A stretch of 52,640 nucleotides of DNA from HGM04593 sp045647885 (GCA_045647885.1 JAZRMX010000001.1:1-52640), one strand, 5' to 3'; numbered from the stretch's first letter, positions 9,847 through 20,549 are shown. Numbers and translations: made by a program. Notes: generated by a model from the sequence alone, not told the origin.

Positions 9847-11505
9847 GTGGCAAAAGCAATTTCACTTAAAGAACTCGCATTATGGCTATGGAGAAACTCG
9901 AAAGGAGCCCGTTTCCAGGCCATACTCAACACGATAATAGGGTTGACTGATATCGTGTGCCAGCTTTTGTGGGTGATTGCCTGCAAAAAAGCCATAGATA
10001 TAGCCACCGGCGAGCAAGAGGGTTCGCTCGCAACCACAGGAATAATTATAGGCGCACTTATGCTTGCCGAAATTTGCTCACGTGCCGGCAGCCGATGGAT
10101 TCACGCAGTAATAGGAGTAGATGTGCGCAACAAGATGAGGCTGAAAATATTCGCACGTCTGTTGCGTGGTGAGTGGCAGCACCTGCAGAAGCACCACACC
10201 GGCGACCTCATAAACCGCTTGGAAGGCGACGTGAACAGCATAACCACCCTGATAACAGAGACCATCCCTGCCACAATTGTGGTGGCGGCACAGCTGACAG
10301 CCTCTTTTGTACTTCTCTTCACCATGAGTCCCATACTTGCCTTGTCGGTAATGGTGGCATTGCCTGTAGCTATGGCTGCAAGCCGTTTCTACATAAAGCG
10401 TATGCGCAGACTGAACCGAGAAGTGCGCGACAGCGACAGCCGCATTCAGTCGGTGCTGCAGGAGAGCCTGCAACACAAGGCACTCATAAAAACACTCGAG
10501 AGGAACAACAGCACCGAGAAAAGGCTCACCGCCCTGCAGAACACACTAAAGTGGCAGGTGCGCAACCGCACAAAATTCTCACTCGGAGCTTACACCCTTA
10601 CACAACTTGGTTTTGCCGCAGGCTACCTCACAGCATTCATTTGGGGTGTTTACGGCCTTGCAGCGGGAACAGTTACCTTCGGAACACTTTCGGCATATCT
10701 GCAATTGGTCGGACTCATACAACGCCCAACAATTGATTTGAGCCATTTCATACCAGGCATAGTTACATCTTTCACTGCAGCCGAGCGCCTGTACGAGCTC
10801 GAGGACATACCCGAGGAGGAACAAGGCGAGAATATAATATTGAGCGGCACTGCCGGCGTACGTTTCAAAGGGGTTGATTTCAGCTACAGCGAAGAAGAAG
10901 GTTGCATCCTTGAGAATTTCAGCCACAACTTTGCACCGAACAGCAGCACAGCCATAGTAGGAGAGACAGGAACCGGAAAAACAACACTCATACGCTTGCT
11001 TGTGGCACTTGTGGCACCACAAAAAGGAAGCATAGAGATTTATAACGACGAAGAGCGCCACCCCTCCTCCACTCTTACCCGTGGTAATTTTGTATACATA
11101 CCACAAGGCAACAGCCTCATAAGCGGCACAATAAGGGACAACCTGCTTATGGGCAACCCGGAGGCTACCGGGGAGATGATGCAACAAGCCCTGCACACAG
11201 CCTGCGCCGACTTTGTGAACAAGTTGCCGCAAGGGCTCGATACAAAGCTCACAGAACAAGGCGGAGGATTGAGCGAGGGACAGGCACAGCGCATAGCTAT
11301 TGCACGTTCCATATTGCGCCCGGGAAGCATACTCATACTCGATGAAGCAACATCGGCACTCGACGAGAACACCGAAGAGGAGTTGCTGCAGCGCCTGACC
11401 TGCAGCCATATAGGGAAGACGCTTATATTTGTAACGCACCGACCGGCAATAATAAAATACTGCGACAGCGTGCTTGAGATTGAGAAAAACAGCACCGGTT
11501 GTTAA
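9847..11505 (+). CDS. ABC exporter, fused permease and ATPase
   Basis: A 552-residue half-size ABC transporter that probably works as a homodimer in the inner membrane. Residues about 15-300 form the membrane domain with several hydrophobic segments; the ATPase follows, with Walker A GETGTGKTT at about 372-380, the Q-loop area YIPQGNSLISGTIRDNL, an ABC signature LSEGQ (Glu in place of the usual second Gly), Walker B ILILDEATSALDE and the H-loop FVTHR. All catalytic parts are present. It starts at GTG; no ATG in frame precedes it, and the -7 element lies 26 nt upstream. ruvA starts 63 nt downstream and may share the transcript. The substrate is unknown: lipid, peptide or drug export are all possible. 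Confidence 0.9.
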   Translation: MAKAISLKELALWLWRNSKGARFQAILNTIIGLTDIVCQLLWVIACKKAIDIATGEQEGSLATTGIIIGALMLAEICSRAGSRWIHAVIGVDVRNKMRLKIFARLLRGEWQHLQKHHTGDLINRLEGDVNSITTLITETIPATIVVAAQLTASFVLLFTMSPILALSVMVALPVAMAASRFYIKRMRRLNREVRDSDSRIQSVLQESLQHKALIKTLERNNSTEKRLTALQNTLKWQVRNRTKFSLGAYTLTQLGFAAGYLTAFIWGVYGLAAGTVTFGTLSAYLQLVGLIQRPTIDLSHFIPGIVTSFTAAERLYELEDIPEEEQGENIILSGTAGVRFKGVDFSYSEEEGCILENFSHNFAPNSSTAIVGETGTGKTTLIRLLVALVAPQKGSIEIYNDEERHPSSTLTRGNFVYIPQGNSLISGTIRDNLLMGNPEATGEMMQQALHTACADFVNKLPQGLDTKLTEQGGGLSEGQAQRIAIARSILRPGSILILDEATSALDENTEEELLQRLTCSHIGKTLIFVTHRPAIIKYCDSVLEIEKNSTGC

Positions 11506-11568
11506 AAAAACATCCCCGGCACAATAAGCGCAGGAAAAACACGTTTAGTAAAAGATAAAAAACATACT

Positions 11569-12159
11569 ATGATAGAATACCTAAAAGGGGAGATTGCAGA
11601 ACTCACACCGGCAACAGCAATTATCGAATGCGGCGGAGTGGGATACGAAACAAGCATTACCCTTAACACATACAGCGCCCTGCAAGGCAAAAAAGAGACA
11701 AAGCTATACATCCACGAGGCAATACGCGAAGACGCACACTTGCTGTTCGGGTTCAGCAACAAACAGGAACGTGAACTGTTCCTGCTGCTCATTTCCGTGT
11801 CGGGCATAGGCGGAAATACCGCACGCACCATTCTTTCGGCATTCACCGTAAACGAGTTGTGCGAAGCAATTGCCTGTGGCGATGAAAGAGCCATAAAGAG
11901 CGTGAAAGGAATTGGCCTGAAGACTGCACAGCGTCTCATTGTTGACCTCAAGGACAAGATTGCCGGTATAGGCAACTATACAAGCGGCACACAGGCGGCA
12001 GCAACCATAGACAGCGATGTGGTAGACGGAGCCGTTTCGGCACTTGTGATGCTGGGCTTCCCCGGCTCGGCAGCCTCAAAAGTAGTGCAGGGAATTGCCA
12101 AGGCAAACCACACAGCCACCATTGAGCAGGTAATAAAACTCGCACTGAAAGAACTCTAA
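11569..12159 (+). CDS. ruvA: Holliday junction branch-migration protein RuvA
   Basis: A 196-residue RuvA, which binds four-way DNA junctions and loads the RuvB motor. The N-terminal OB-fold begins MIEYLKGEIAEL and includes GGVGYE; the helix-hairpin-helix domain has SVSGIGGNTARTIL and SVKGIGLKTAQRLIVDLKDK; the C-terminal domain that contacts RuvB (VSALVMLGFPGSAASKVV) is complete. Length is normal for the family. No ruvB or ruvC is in the window. sprA begins 13 nt after its stop, so ruvA and sprA are surely co-transcribed; this ruvA-sprA adjacency is seen in other Bacteroidetes. Confidence 0.97.
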   Translation: MIEYLKGEIAELTPATAIIECGGVGYETSITLNTYSALQGKKETKLYIHEAIREDAHLLFGFSNKQERELFLLLISVSGIGGNTARTILSAFTVNELCEAIACGDERAIKSVKGIGLKTAQRLIVDLKDKIAGIGNYTSGTQAAATIDSDVVDGAVSALVMLGFPGSAASKVVQGIAKANHTATIEQVIKLALKEL

Positions 12160-12172
12160 CAACAAATCCTCT

Positions 12173-15100
12173 ATGAGTAAACGTGTGACATCACTCATTC
12201 TGTTGCTTTGCACAGTCTTCGTAACGTTGACTGCGCAAAACAGCGTCACACACTCTTCGGGCAAGGATTTGAACGAGCGACGCGCAGCACAGCGCAAGGC
12301 TACAAAAGCCGCAAAGGATACATTGAAGCCCATATACCCCATTGCTCAGATTGCACCCGAGAGCATTGAGGAGACAAAGAACAACGCTGTAGACCTGCGC
12401 ACCCCGGCAAATATTGTAACCGATACCATCTACAACGAAAAAGACGGGACATACTCCATCGGCACACGTTTGGGCGAAGGCAAGCTCATAACTACTCCCA
12501 TACTGCTGAACGAGATGGAGTACACAAAATGGCGCATAGAGCGTTCTATGCAGAACTACTTCAGGAAACGAATTGATGAGGATTGGGCCGAAGCCGAGGG
12601 CAAAAACAAATTCGACTTCACCGATATGCAGTTCGACCTGGGCCCTGCCGAGAAAATCTTCGGCCCCGGCGGTGTGAGAATAAAGACACAGGGTAATGCC
12701 GAAATAAAGATGGGATTCTCAATGCAGGAGATTGACAACCCATCACTGAGCGAGCGCAACCGCAAGACCAACACATTTGACTTCGACGAGAAGATAAACC
12801 TGAACGTAAGAGGTTCCGTGGGCGACAAGATGAATATGGACTTCAACTACAACACCGAAGCCACATTCAGCTACGACGCAAAGAAAATAAGCCTGAAGTA
12901 CGAAGGCAAAGAGGATGAAATAATAAAGCTTCTGGAGGCCGGAAACGTAACCTTCCCCACTAACTCGAGTCTGATAAAGGGAGCCACATCACTGTTCGGT
13001 ATTAGGGCCGATATGCAGTTCGGCAAACTCTTCCTGCAGACCGTGGTGTCACAAAAAACCTCGAGCAGCACCACTGTAAGCTCAAAAGGCGGAACACAGC
13101 TCACCACCTACGAAGTTGAGATTACCGACTACGACGAGAACAAGCACTTCTTCCTCGCCCACTACTTCCGCGACAATTACGACCGTGCAATGTCGCAACT
13201 CCCAAATGTCCTTTCGGGAGTAACCATTAACCGTATTGAGGTGTGGGTAACAAACAAAAGAGGCGACTACAACAACCCTCGTAACGTAATTGCTTTTGCC
13301 GACCTTGCCGAGCATAAACATATTGGCAACGACAACTGGGTGGCACAAGGCTCAACCGACCTGCCGCAGAACAACGCAAACAGCTTGTACAGCGAACTAA
13401 ACAGCACATACGCAGGAATACGAAATATAGACCAGGTAAACACCTTGCTCAATGGCAACAACAACATTTATGGTGGCAAGGACTATGAAAAACTGTCGAA
13501 TGCAAGACTCCTCTCCTCTTCGGAGTACACATTCAACAAGAACCTCGGTTTCATTTCGCTGAAAACAGCTTTGCGAGCCGACGAGGTGCTTGCCGTTGCC
13601 TACGAATTTACTTTTGCCGGACAGAGCTACCAGGTAGGAGAATTCTCCACCGACCTGCAGGAGTCGAAATCCACTATCTTCCTGAAACTGCTTAAGCCCA
13701 ATTCAGGCTCACCCGACAATGCCTGCTGGGACCTTATGATGAAGAACGTCTACTCCCTAGGGGCACGAGGAGTAAAGAACAGCGAGTTCAAACTCGATGT
13801 CTACTACGCAAGTGACAGCCTGGGCACAAACATCACATACCTGCCCGAACCCTCGCTCAAGGATAAGACACTGCTGCAGATGATGAACCTCGACCGCCTG
13901 GACAGCAATAACAGCAAAACCAACCCCAACGGCATTTTCGACTACATAGAGGGTTACACCATAAACTCGTCGGCGGGTCTTGTATTCTTCCCCTCTGTAG
14001 AGCCCTTTGGTAACTACCTGAAAAGCAAGATAAACAACGACATCATTGCCGAAAAGTACATATTCCAGGAGCTGTACGACTCAACCAAGACCGTAGCCAA
14101 GCAGATGGCCGAGAAGGACAAGTTCTACATTATCGGTGAGTACACCGGCAGTTCCGAGAATGTGATAAACACCGGCGCCACAAACATCCCCCGCGGCTCC
14201 GTGGTGGTAACAGCCGGCGGCGTTACCCTTACCGAAAATACAGACTACCAGGTGGACTATGCATCGGGTATCGTGACTATACTGAACCAGAACATCATAG
14301 ATGCCGGAACCAACGTACAGGTGTCGCTCGAGAGCAACACACTCTTCAATATGCAACGCAAGACCGTACTCGGCCTTAACTGGAGATACGATTTTTCAGA
14401 CGAATTGAATTTCGGCGGTACATTTATGTCGCTCACCGAAAAGCCGCTCACCACAAAGGTGGATATGGGTTCGGAACCGCTGAACAACAGAATATGGGGC
14501 TTTAATCTGTCGTGGAAGAAGGAGAGCCAGTGGCTCACCAACCTCATTGACCGCCTGCCTTTCATCAGTTGCACAGCTCCCTCGAGCATTAACCTCACCG
14601 CCGAATTTGCCAAACTCGATGCCGGCACATCCGACGAGGTGCAGAGCGAGGCTTCGTACATCGACGACTTTGAAAGCACAGAAAACAGCATAGACATAAA
14701 GAGCCCCACCTCGTGGATAATGTCGTCGTTACCGGCCGGCCGCCCTTACAGCGAGCTCACCAACAACATACTCACAGGCTACGACCGTGCTCTTATAAGC
14801 TGGTACACCATAGACCCGCTCTTCACACGCCACGGCTCTTCACTAACCCCGGCTCACATAAAGAGCGATGTGGACCAACTGTCGAACCACTATGTACGCG
14901 ACGTGTATGAACGCGAGCTATACCCCAACAAGGAGTCGACCTATGGCGAGAGCTCCATACTATCGCTCTTCAACGTAACATACTACCCCGACGAAAGAGG
15001 ACCTTACAACCTCGACCCCGACCTTGACATAAACGGAAAGCTCAACAACCCCGAAAAACGTTGGGGAGGTATTATGCGCCAGCTTACATCGAGCGACTTT

Positions 15101-18100
15101 GAGAGCGCGAACATCCAGTATATAGAGTTCTGGCTGCTCGACCCCTTCATCTACGATCCCTCGAGCAGCGGTGGCGACCTCTATTTCAACCTTGGAGAGG
15201 TATCGGAGGATGTGCTGAAAGATGGCAAGAAATTCTTCGAGAACGGTATGCCCGCATTTGGTAACACATACACCGGCGAAGAGACCGTTTGGGGACGTGT
15301 GCCCACTATAAACAGTCTGGTATACGCATTTGACAACAACGCCGACAGCCGCTCACAGCAGGATGTCGGCCTCAACGGTTTGAGCAGTGCCGACGAGGCA
15401 GCACACCCCACATACCAAAGATATCTTAATGCCATAAACGGCAAAGTGCGTCAGGAGGTATATGACAGCATTGCCGCCGACCCCGCAGGAGACCGTTACC
15501 ATTACTTCCGCGGAGCCGACTATGACGCAGCGCAAAAAAGCATCATAGAGCGTTACAAATACTTCAACAACACCGAGGGCAACTCACCCACATCGTCAGG
15601 CGAGACATACAGCAGCGCAGCGAAGAACACACCCGATATTGAGGACACCAACCAGGACTTCACAATGGACGAGTACGAGAGTTTCTTCCAATACCGCATC
15701 TCGCTGCGTCCCGAGGATATGCAGGTTGGTACCAACTACATCACCGACAAGCGTGCGGTAATGTCGAGCCTGCGCAATGGTGCCGTGGAGACTGTCAACT
15801 GGTACAAGTTCCGCATACCGGTGGAGGATTACGAGAAGAAGTTCGGAAACATACGCGACTTCACCTCAATACGCTTCATCCGTATGTATATGACATCGTT
15901 CAGAAAGCCCATAACGCTACGCTTTGCCACTATGGACCTTATACGTGGCGACTGGCGCCCCTATATGCAACCTATTGCATCGAAGAACAACACAGCACCC
16001 AACATTTCGGGCGAGTTCACAATGTCGGCAGTAAACATTGAGGAGCACGGCGACAGAAAGCCCGTAAACTATGTATTGCCTCCCGGAATAAGCCGTGTAA
16101 TAGACCCCAGCCAGCCACAGCTGCGCCAGGACAACGAACAGGCACTTGCGCTGCAGGTAACAAACCTTGGCAGCAAGGAGTCGCGTGCCGTATACAAGAA
16201 AAGCAACCTCGACATACGACAATACGAACGCATACAGTTGTTCGTTCACGCCGAAGCTCCGGAGATTGATGCTACAAACCTGACAAACAACGAAATGTCG
16301 GTGTTCGTACGTTTTGGTTCCGACTACAAGAGCAACTACTACGAATACGAAGTACCCCTGCAGATAACACCGCACGGTACTTACGATATTTATGGCGGAA
16401 GCGCAGCATCCATCGTATGGCCCGAAAGCAATATGATTGACATTCCGCTTACAAAGCTCACCAACATAAAGGTCAACCGTAACCGCCTGCGTAACAACCA
16501 GACAAGCGGCATAACCAACACCACCATATACAGTGAGTACGACGAAAGCAACCCCAAGAACAGGATAAGCATTGTGGGTAACCCCACTATCGGCGAAATC
16601 AAGGTGATGATGATTGGTGTGCGCAACAACACCGCAACTGCAAAATCAGCAGTGGTGTGGGTGAATGAGATGCGCTTGCTCGGTTTCAACAACAAAAGCG
16701 GATGGGCGGCACAGGGTAACCTTAATGTCAAACTCTCTGACCTGGGTTCATTGTCGGCACAGGGACGCATTGAGACTGCCGGTTTCGGAGGCCTCGAGGA
16801 GAAGCTCGCTTCGCGACGCACCGACGACTATTACCGTTACACCGTCACAGGAACATTCGACCTTGGCCGTTTCCTCCCGTCGGCAGTCAAGCTCAGCCTT
16901 CCCACCTACTATTCATTTACAGAAGAGGTAACATCGCCGCTCTACAGCCCGTTCGACACCGACCTGTTGCTCGACGATGTGCTCGACACATATACCGGTG
17001 CGGAAAGGGATTCTATAAAGCATATTTCTGAAACACGTTCGCGCATAAGGAACTTCAGCATAAGCAATGCCAGATTCAACATCGTCAGCAGCACGCCTAT
17101 GCCATACGACCCTGCGAACTTCACATTCAGTTTCTCATACTCAAAGACCGAGAACAGCGGTATCACCGTGGACTGGGAAGACAAGCTCAACTGGAAAGCA
17201 TCACTGGCTTACAACTACAGCAACCCGCTTAAGGTGTTAAAGCCCTTTGAGGGAATAAAGAGCAAGTCGAAATGGCTGAAAATAATAAAGGAGTGGGGAG
17301 TGAGTCCCATCCCACAGAGCATTTCAGCCAATACCGACATTGTGCGCAACTATCACGAGTTGCAACGCCGCGACCTTAACGCGACGTCGGGTAACAACGA
17401 AATACCGCTCACCTTCTCGCAGCAGTTCTACTGGAACAGGAGTCTCAACATAAAATGGGACCCCACAACCAACCTGCGCACTAACCTCAGCACCGGAACG
17501 AATGCCGAGATTGAGGAGCCGTTCCTTCCTGTAAACAAAGACCGTTTCCCCAATGAGTATGCAGTGTGGAAGGACTCTGTGAAACGCAGCATAAAAGATT
17601 TTGGCCGCCCGTTAAGCTACCAACAGAGTTTTACGGCATCATATAACCTGCCCATAAACAAGCTGCCCATTTTTGAATGGGTTAATGCCGATGCCAACTA
17701 CACTGCCACATACAGCTGGGCGCGTGGAAACAATATGGGCGGAATAAACCTCGGTAACAACATTTCAAACAAACGCAACCTTGCATTCAAAGGCAACTTC
17801 AACTTGGAAAAGCTCTACAACCTTATCCCCTATCTCGAGGAGACCAACAAGCGTTTCGCATCAAGTGGCAAAAGCAAAAAGAACACAAAGCAGAAGAGCA
17901 AGAACGTAAAAGCAAAGAAAGTGAAGCCTTTCACAAAAGAGGTAACACTCTCCAAGGACAGCAATGTAACACTTGCCCACAACCTCAACAGCAAGAAACT
18001 TGAGATAAACGCACGCAACAAGAAGGGGCAGCCTTACAAGCTGAAGTACAAGGTGGTGGATGAGAACAACATTGTCATAAAGACACGCGACTCAATACCC

Positions 18101-19600
18101 GTGAAGATAACCATTATTCCCAAGATGAAAGAGGAGGGAGAGATGGGCACCTTCGCAAAGACAATGCAGTACCCCACAAGAATGCTTATGATGCTGCGTA
18201 GCATATCAATAAATTACACCAACGCCTATGCAATGAACCTCCCGGGCTTTATGCCCGAGGCCGGCGACTTCTTTGGCCAGAACAGAGATGGTGCATTTAT
18301 GGCACCGGGACTCGACTTTGCTTTCGGCCTCACTGGCGACAGTTATCTGAAGAAAGCAAAAGAGAGGAACTGGCTACTGAAGAACGATAGCGTGTCGTCA
18401 CAAGCAACAAGCACCAAGGGAGAAGACCTGCAGGTGAGAGCTACACTTGAGCCTTTCACCGACCTCAAGATCGACCTTAACGCAAGCTGGACACGCAACA
18501 ACAGCCGCACCATACAATTTATGTTCGACGATATGCCTTACAGCGAGTCGGGCGGTTTCTCTATGACTACTATTTCCATAGGAAGCTCGTTCGACATAGG
18601 CAAAGCAAGCAACAACTACCAGTCTACAACATACAATAAGTTCATTGAGAACATAGAGACCATACGCCAGCGCGTGGAGAGCAGATATGCCGGCAGCATC
18701 TACCCCGAAACGAGCGCACTTGCAGGCCAGCCCTACAACCCCGAGAATGGTGCTGTGAACAAATACTCGGCCGACGTGCTTATTCCTGCATTCCTGAGCG
18801 CATACACAGGTGGTGACGCAACAAGCCATTCGCTCGACCTCTTCCCCAACTTTATGCGTATGCTCCCCAACTGGAAGATAAGATATTCGGGCCTCTCAAA
18901 ACTACCGTTCTTCAAGAAATACTTCAAGAGCGTGAACATTGAACACGGCTACAAGAGCGTGTATGCAGTAGGTTCATACAGCACCTATTCCACATATATG
19001 GAATATACCAACGGTATTGGCTTTGTGAACAATTCAGCAACAAACATACCCGTTCCCAGCAGCCGTTACGACATAAGCTCGGTTTCTATAAACGAATCCT
19101 TCTCACCGCTTATTGGTATTGATGTAACCACAAACAACAACCTCACCTTGGGAGCGAGGTTCATTAAGTCACGAGTTCTGAACCTGAGCCTCACAGCCAT
19201 TCAGCTGGTGGAGACACACACCGAGGAGATTGCGTTCAACGTAGGATACAAGATAACCAATTTCAAATTGTTGAACAACCTGTTTGGCAACAGCAGGAAA
19301 GCGAAGAAGAAAAAAGGCGAGGAAAAGACAAGTAGCGGCAACGACATAAACCTACGTGCCGACATCTCTTTCAAGGACAACAACTCGCTGTGCCGCAGTA
19401 TAGATATGGGAACAACACAGGCAACAAGTGGCAACAAGTCGGTCAACTACTCATTCACAGCCGACTATGCCTACAGCAAGAACCTCACATTAAGCGTATA
19501 CTTCGACAGACAGAAGACTATACCGCTAATCTCGTCGAGCTCATACCCCACCACTACCACCGACTTCGGTATAAGTATGAGATTCTCGCTGAACAAATAA
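12173..19600 (+). CDS. sprA: T9SS outer-membrane translocon SprA (Sov)
   Basis: A 2475-residue SprA, the giant beta-barrel through which the type IX secretion system moves folded cargo across the outer membrane. A signal peptide (about residues 1-22, ending TAQ) leads into repeated SprA N-terminal-domain modules; KMGFSMQEIDNPSLSERN, DFNYNTEATFSYDAKKISLKY-like segments and VSSKGGTQLTTYEVEITDYD are typical. The middle has YIDDFESTENSIDIKSP, and the C-terminal barrel ends GISMRFSLNK. Length matches known homologues (about 2300-2500) and I see no frameshift. A Lys-rich patch at about residues 1900-1925 precedes an internal domain common in SprA. It follows ruvA by 13 nt and ends before a strong hairpin. 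Other T9SS parts are not in the window. Confidence 0.97.
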   Translation: MSKRVTSLILLLCTVFVTLTAQNSVTHSSGKDLNERRAAQRKATKAAKDTLKPIYPIAQIAPESIEETKNNAVDLRTPANIVTDTIYNEKDGTYSIGTRLGEGKLITTPILLNEMEYTKWRIERSMQNYFRKRIDEDWAEAEGKNKFDFTDMQFDLGPAEKIFGPGGVRIKTQGNAEIKMGFSMQEIDNPSLSERNRKTNTFDFDEKINLNVRGSVGDKMNMDFNYNTEATFSYDAKKISLKYEGKEDEIIKLLEAGNVTFPTNSSLIKGATSLFGIRADMQFGKLFLQTVVSQKTSSSTTVSSKGGTQLTTYEVEITDYDENKHFFLAHYFRDNYDRAMSQLPNVLSGVTINRIEVWVTNKRGDYNNPRNVIAFADLAEHKHIGNDNWVAQGSTDLPQNNANSLYSELNSTYAGIRNIDQVNTLLNGNNNIYGGKDYEKLSNARLLSSSEYTFNKNLGFISLKTALRADEVLAVAYEFTFAGQSYQVGEFSTDLQESKSTIFLKLLKPNSGSPDNACWDLMMKNVYSLGARGVKNSEFKLDVYYASDSLGTNITYLPEPSLKDKTLLQMMNLDRLDSNNSKTNPNGIFDYIEGYTINSSAGLVFFPSVEPFGNYLKSKINNDIIAEKYIFQELYDSTKTVAKQMAEKDKFYIIGEYTGSSENVINTGATNIPRGSVVVTAGGVTLTENTDYQVDYASGIVTILNQNIIDAGTNVQVSLESNTLFNMQRKTVLGLNWRYDFSDELNFGGTFMSLTEKPLTTKVDMGSEPLNNRIWGFNLSWKKESQWLTNLIDRLPFISCTAPSSINLTAEFAKLDAGTSDEVQSEASYIDDFESTENSIDIKSPTSWIMSSLPAGRPYSELTNNILTGYDRALISWYTIDPLFTRHGSSLTPAHIKSDVDQLSNHYVRDVYERELYPNKESTYGESSILSLFNVTYYPDERGPYNLDPDLDINGKLNNPEKRWGGIMRQLTSSDFESANIQYIEFWLLDPFIYDPSSSGGDLYFNLGEVSEDVLKDGKKFFENGMPAFGNTYTGEETVWGRVPTINSLVYAFDNNADSRSQQDVGLNGLSSADEAAHPTYQRYLNAINGKVRQEVYDSIAADPAGDRYHYFRGADYDAAQKSIIERYKYFNNTEGNSPTSSGETYSSAAKNTPDIEDTNQDFTMDEYESFFQYRISLRPEDMQVGTNYITDKRAVMSSLRNGAVETVNWYKFRIPVEDYEKKFGNIRDFTSIRFIRMYMTSFRKPITLRFATMDLIRGDWRPYMQPIASKNNTAPNISGEFTMSAVNIEEHGDRKPVNYVLPPGISRVIDPSQPQLRQDNEQALALQVTNLGSKESRAVYKKSNLDIRQYERIQLFVHAEAPEIDATNLTNNEMSVFVRFGSDYKSNYYEYEVPLQITPHGTYDIYGGSAASIVWPESNMIDIPLTKLTNIKVNRNRLRNNQTSGITNTTIYSEYDESNPKNRISIVGNPTIGEIKVMMIGVRNNTATAKSAVVWVNEMRLLGFNNKSGWAAQGNLNVKLSDLGSLSAQGRIETAGFGGLEEKLASRRTDDYYRYTVTGTFDLGRFLPSAVKLSLPTYYSFTEEVTSPLYSPFDTDLLLDDVLDTYTGAERDSIKHISETRSRIRNFSISNARFNIVSSTPMPYDPANFTFSFSYSKTENSGITVDWEDKLNWKASLAYNYSNPLKVLKPFEGIKSKSKWLKIIKEWGVSPIPQSISANTDIVRNYHELQRRDLNATSGNNEIPLTFSQQFYWNRSLNIKWDPTTNLRTNLSTGTNAEIEEPFLPVNKDRFPNEYAVWKDSVKRSIKDFGRPLSYQQSFTASYNLPINKLPIFEWVNADANYTATYSWARGNNMGGINLGNNISNKRNLAFKGNFNLEKLYNLIPYLEETNKRFASSGKSKKNTKQKSKNVKAKKVKPFTKEVTLSKDSNVTLAHNLNSKKLEINARNKKGQPYKLKYKVVDENNIVIKTRDSIPVKITIIPKMKEEGEMGTFAKTMQYPTRMLMMLRSISINYTNAYAMNLPGFMPEAGDFFGQNRDGAFMAPGLDFAFGLTGDSYLKKAKERNWLLKNDSVSSQATSTKGEDLQVRATLEPFTDLKIDLNASWTRNNSRTIQFMFDDMPYSESGGFSMTTISIGSSFDIGKASNNYQSTTYNKFIENIETIRQRVESRYAGSIYPETSALAGQPYNPENGAVNKYSADVLIPAFLSAYTGGDATSHSLDLFPNFMRMLPNWKIRYSGLSKLPFFKKYFKSVNIEHGYKSVYAVGSYSTYSTYMEYTNGIGFVNNSATNIPVPSSRYDISSVSINESFSPLIGIDVTTNNNLTLGARFIKSRVLNLSLTAIQLVETHTEEIAFNVGYKITNFKLLNNLFGNSRKAKKKKGEEKTSSGNDINLRADISFKDNNSLCRSIDMGTTQATSGNKSVNYSFTADYAYSKNLTLSVYFDRQKTIPLISSSSYPTTTTDFGISMRFSLNK

Positions 19601-19637
19601 TATTGAAAAGCGCGAAGCCTGTATATATTATGTAGAA

Positions 19638-19679
19638 AAATAAGAAATCCGGTTCACTCGTGAACCGGATTTCTTATTT
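19638..19679. terminator. Bidirectional terminator between sprA and a convergent lipoprotein gene
   Basis: A perfect 19-bp inverted repeat (arms 19638-19656 and 19661-19679, loop CTCG). The stem has a GC-rich core (TCCGGTTCA) and A/T-rich outer ends, so it yields a U-rich tail in both directions. It sits between two convergent genes. Confidence 0.9.
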
Positions 19680-19692
19680 CCAGATAAAACAT

Positions 19693-20529
19693 TTACTTTG
19701 TCGGGATTGAATCGGCAGCAAAACGCTCACGGGTCTTTTTCACAAACTCAATGTGACGCTCGGCCTCGGAAGCCATCTCACGAAAACCATCAATGGACTT
19801 CAGCACCTTGGCAAGTTCGGCAACAGCAGCTATGGCCTTTGCATCCTCTTGACGGAGAGTATACTTGTATGAACCGTCGGTGCCGGTAAGTTCCACATTC
19901 ACAGCACCTGCGGCTGCAGCTATGAAATCGGCAATGCCGCCATCCTCGCCATAGATAAAATCAAGCCGTTCATTGTTAACTCCGAGATTACGGAAATTAT
20001 ATGACATAAATGCCTTGTCACACTCGGCATAACTATTGCCCGAAGATACCCTCACCGCAGTGTGTGATATCTTCTTGCCACGGTACACCGATGTTATATA
20101 TGCCGTACCCTTCTCTGTTACGCGAGCACGCAACAGGGAATTAAAGACATTCAGCCTGTTGGCCTGCGATGCAACAATATAAGAACCTTCGTTCTGATAT
20201 TTGGTATTCTTTTCATACTCAAAACCTGTCAAAAGACTATCGCGACGTGCCGATAGCGAGGCTATCATAGCATTACAGTAGTCGAGGCTGCGCTGCTGCT
20301 CGGCAAGTTCCACATCACGCATAAGCTCCAGGGCTGCGCGACGCGCTGCAAACGCCGTGGGGTATGAATGTCTTATACTGTCAATCAATAATTTTGCACT
20401 CTGATACTCACCTGTTGAATAGGCATCGTTTGCCTGCTGAAGCAAACGGCCGGCCTTGCTGTCGACCGACTCGCCACAAGAGGTAAGAAAGAAGGCTGCA
20501 ACAGCCGGAAAAAGAAATATTTTTCTCAT
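19693..20529 (-). CDS. Predicted lipoprotein with TPR-like N-terminus, function unknown
   Basis: A 278-residue protein I do not recognise beyond its features. The N-terminus MRKIFLFPAVAAFFLTSC has a lipobox with Cys 18. Residues about 25-65 (AGRLLQQANDAYSTGEYQSA, then KLLIDSIRHSYPTA) look like a tetratricopeptide-type pair of helices, followed by a helical, probably coiled-coil stretch (about 70-105) and a C-terminal alpha/beta region with EDAKAIAAVAELAKVLKSID. Similar conserved hypothetical lipoproteins occur in Bacteroidales. It is a single-gene unit with its own -7 element at 20550-20557, convergent with sprA; there is no reason beyond proximity to link it with T9SS. Confidence 0.75.
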   Translation of the reverse strand: MRKIFLFPAVAAFFLTSCGESVDSKAGRLLQQANDAYSTGEYQSAKLLIDSIRHSYPTAFAARRAALELMRDVELAEQQRSLDYCNAMIASLSARRDSLLTGFEYEKNTKYQNEGSYIVASQANRLNVFNSLLRARVTEKGTAYITSVYRGKKISHTAVRVSSGNSYAECDKAFMSYNFRNLGVNNERLDFIYGEDGGIADFIAAAAGAVNVELTGTDGSYKYTLRQEDAKAIAAVAELAKVLKSIDGFREMASEAERHIEFVKKTRERFAADSIPTK

Positions 20530-20549
20530 AACTCAATATTTAACACTTG

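Noticed and set aside
10579..11439. 286-residue minus-strand open frame antisense to the ABC transporter
   Set aside because: Shadow of the GC-rich codon pattern of the real gene; it shows no domain, and the plus-strand protein has all ABC motifs.
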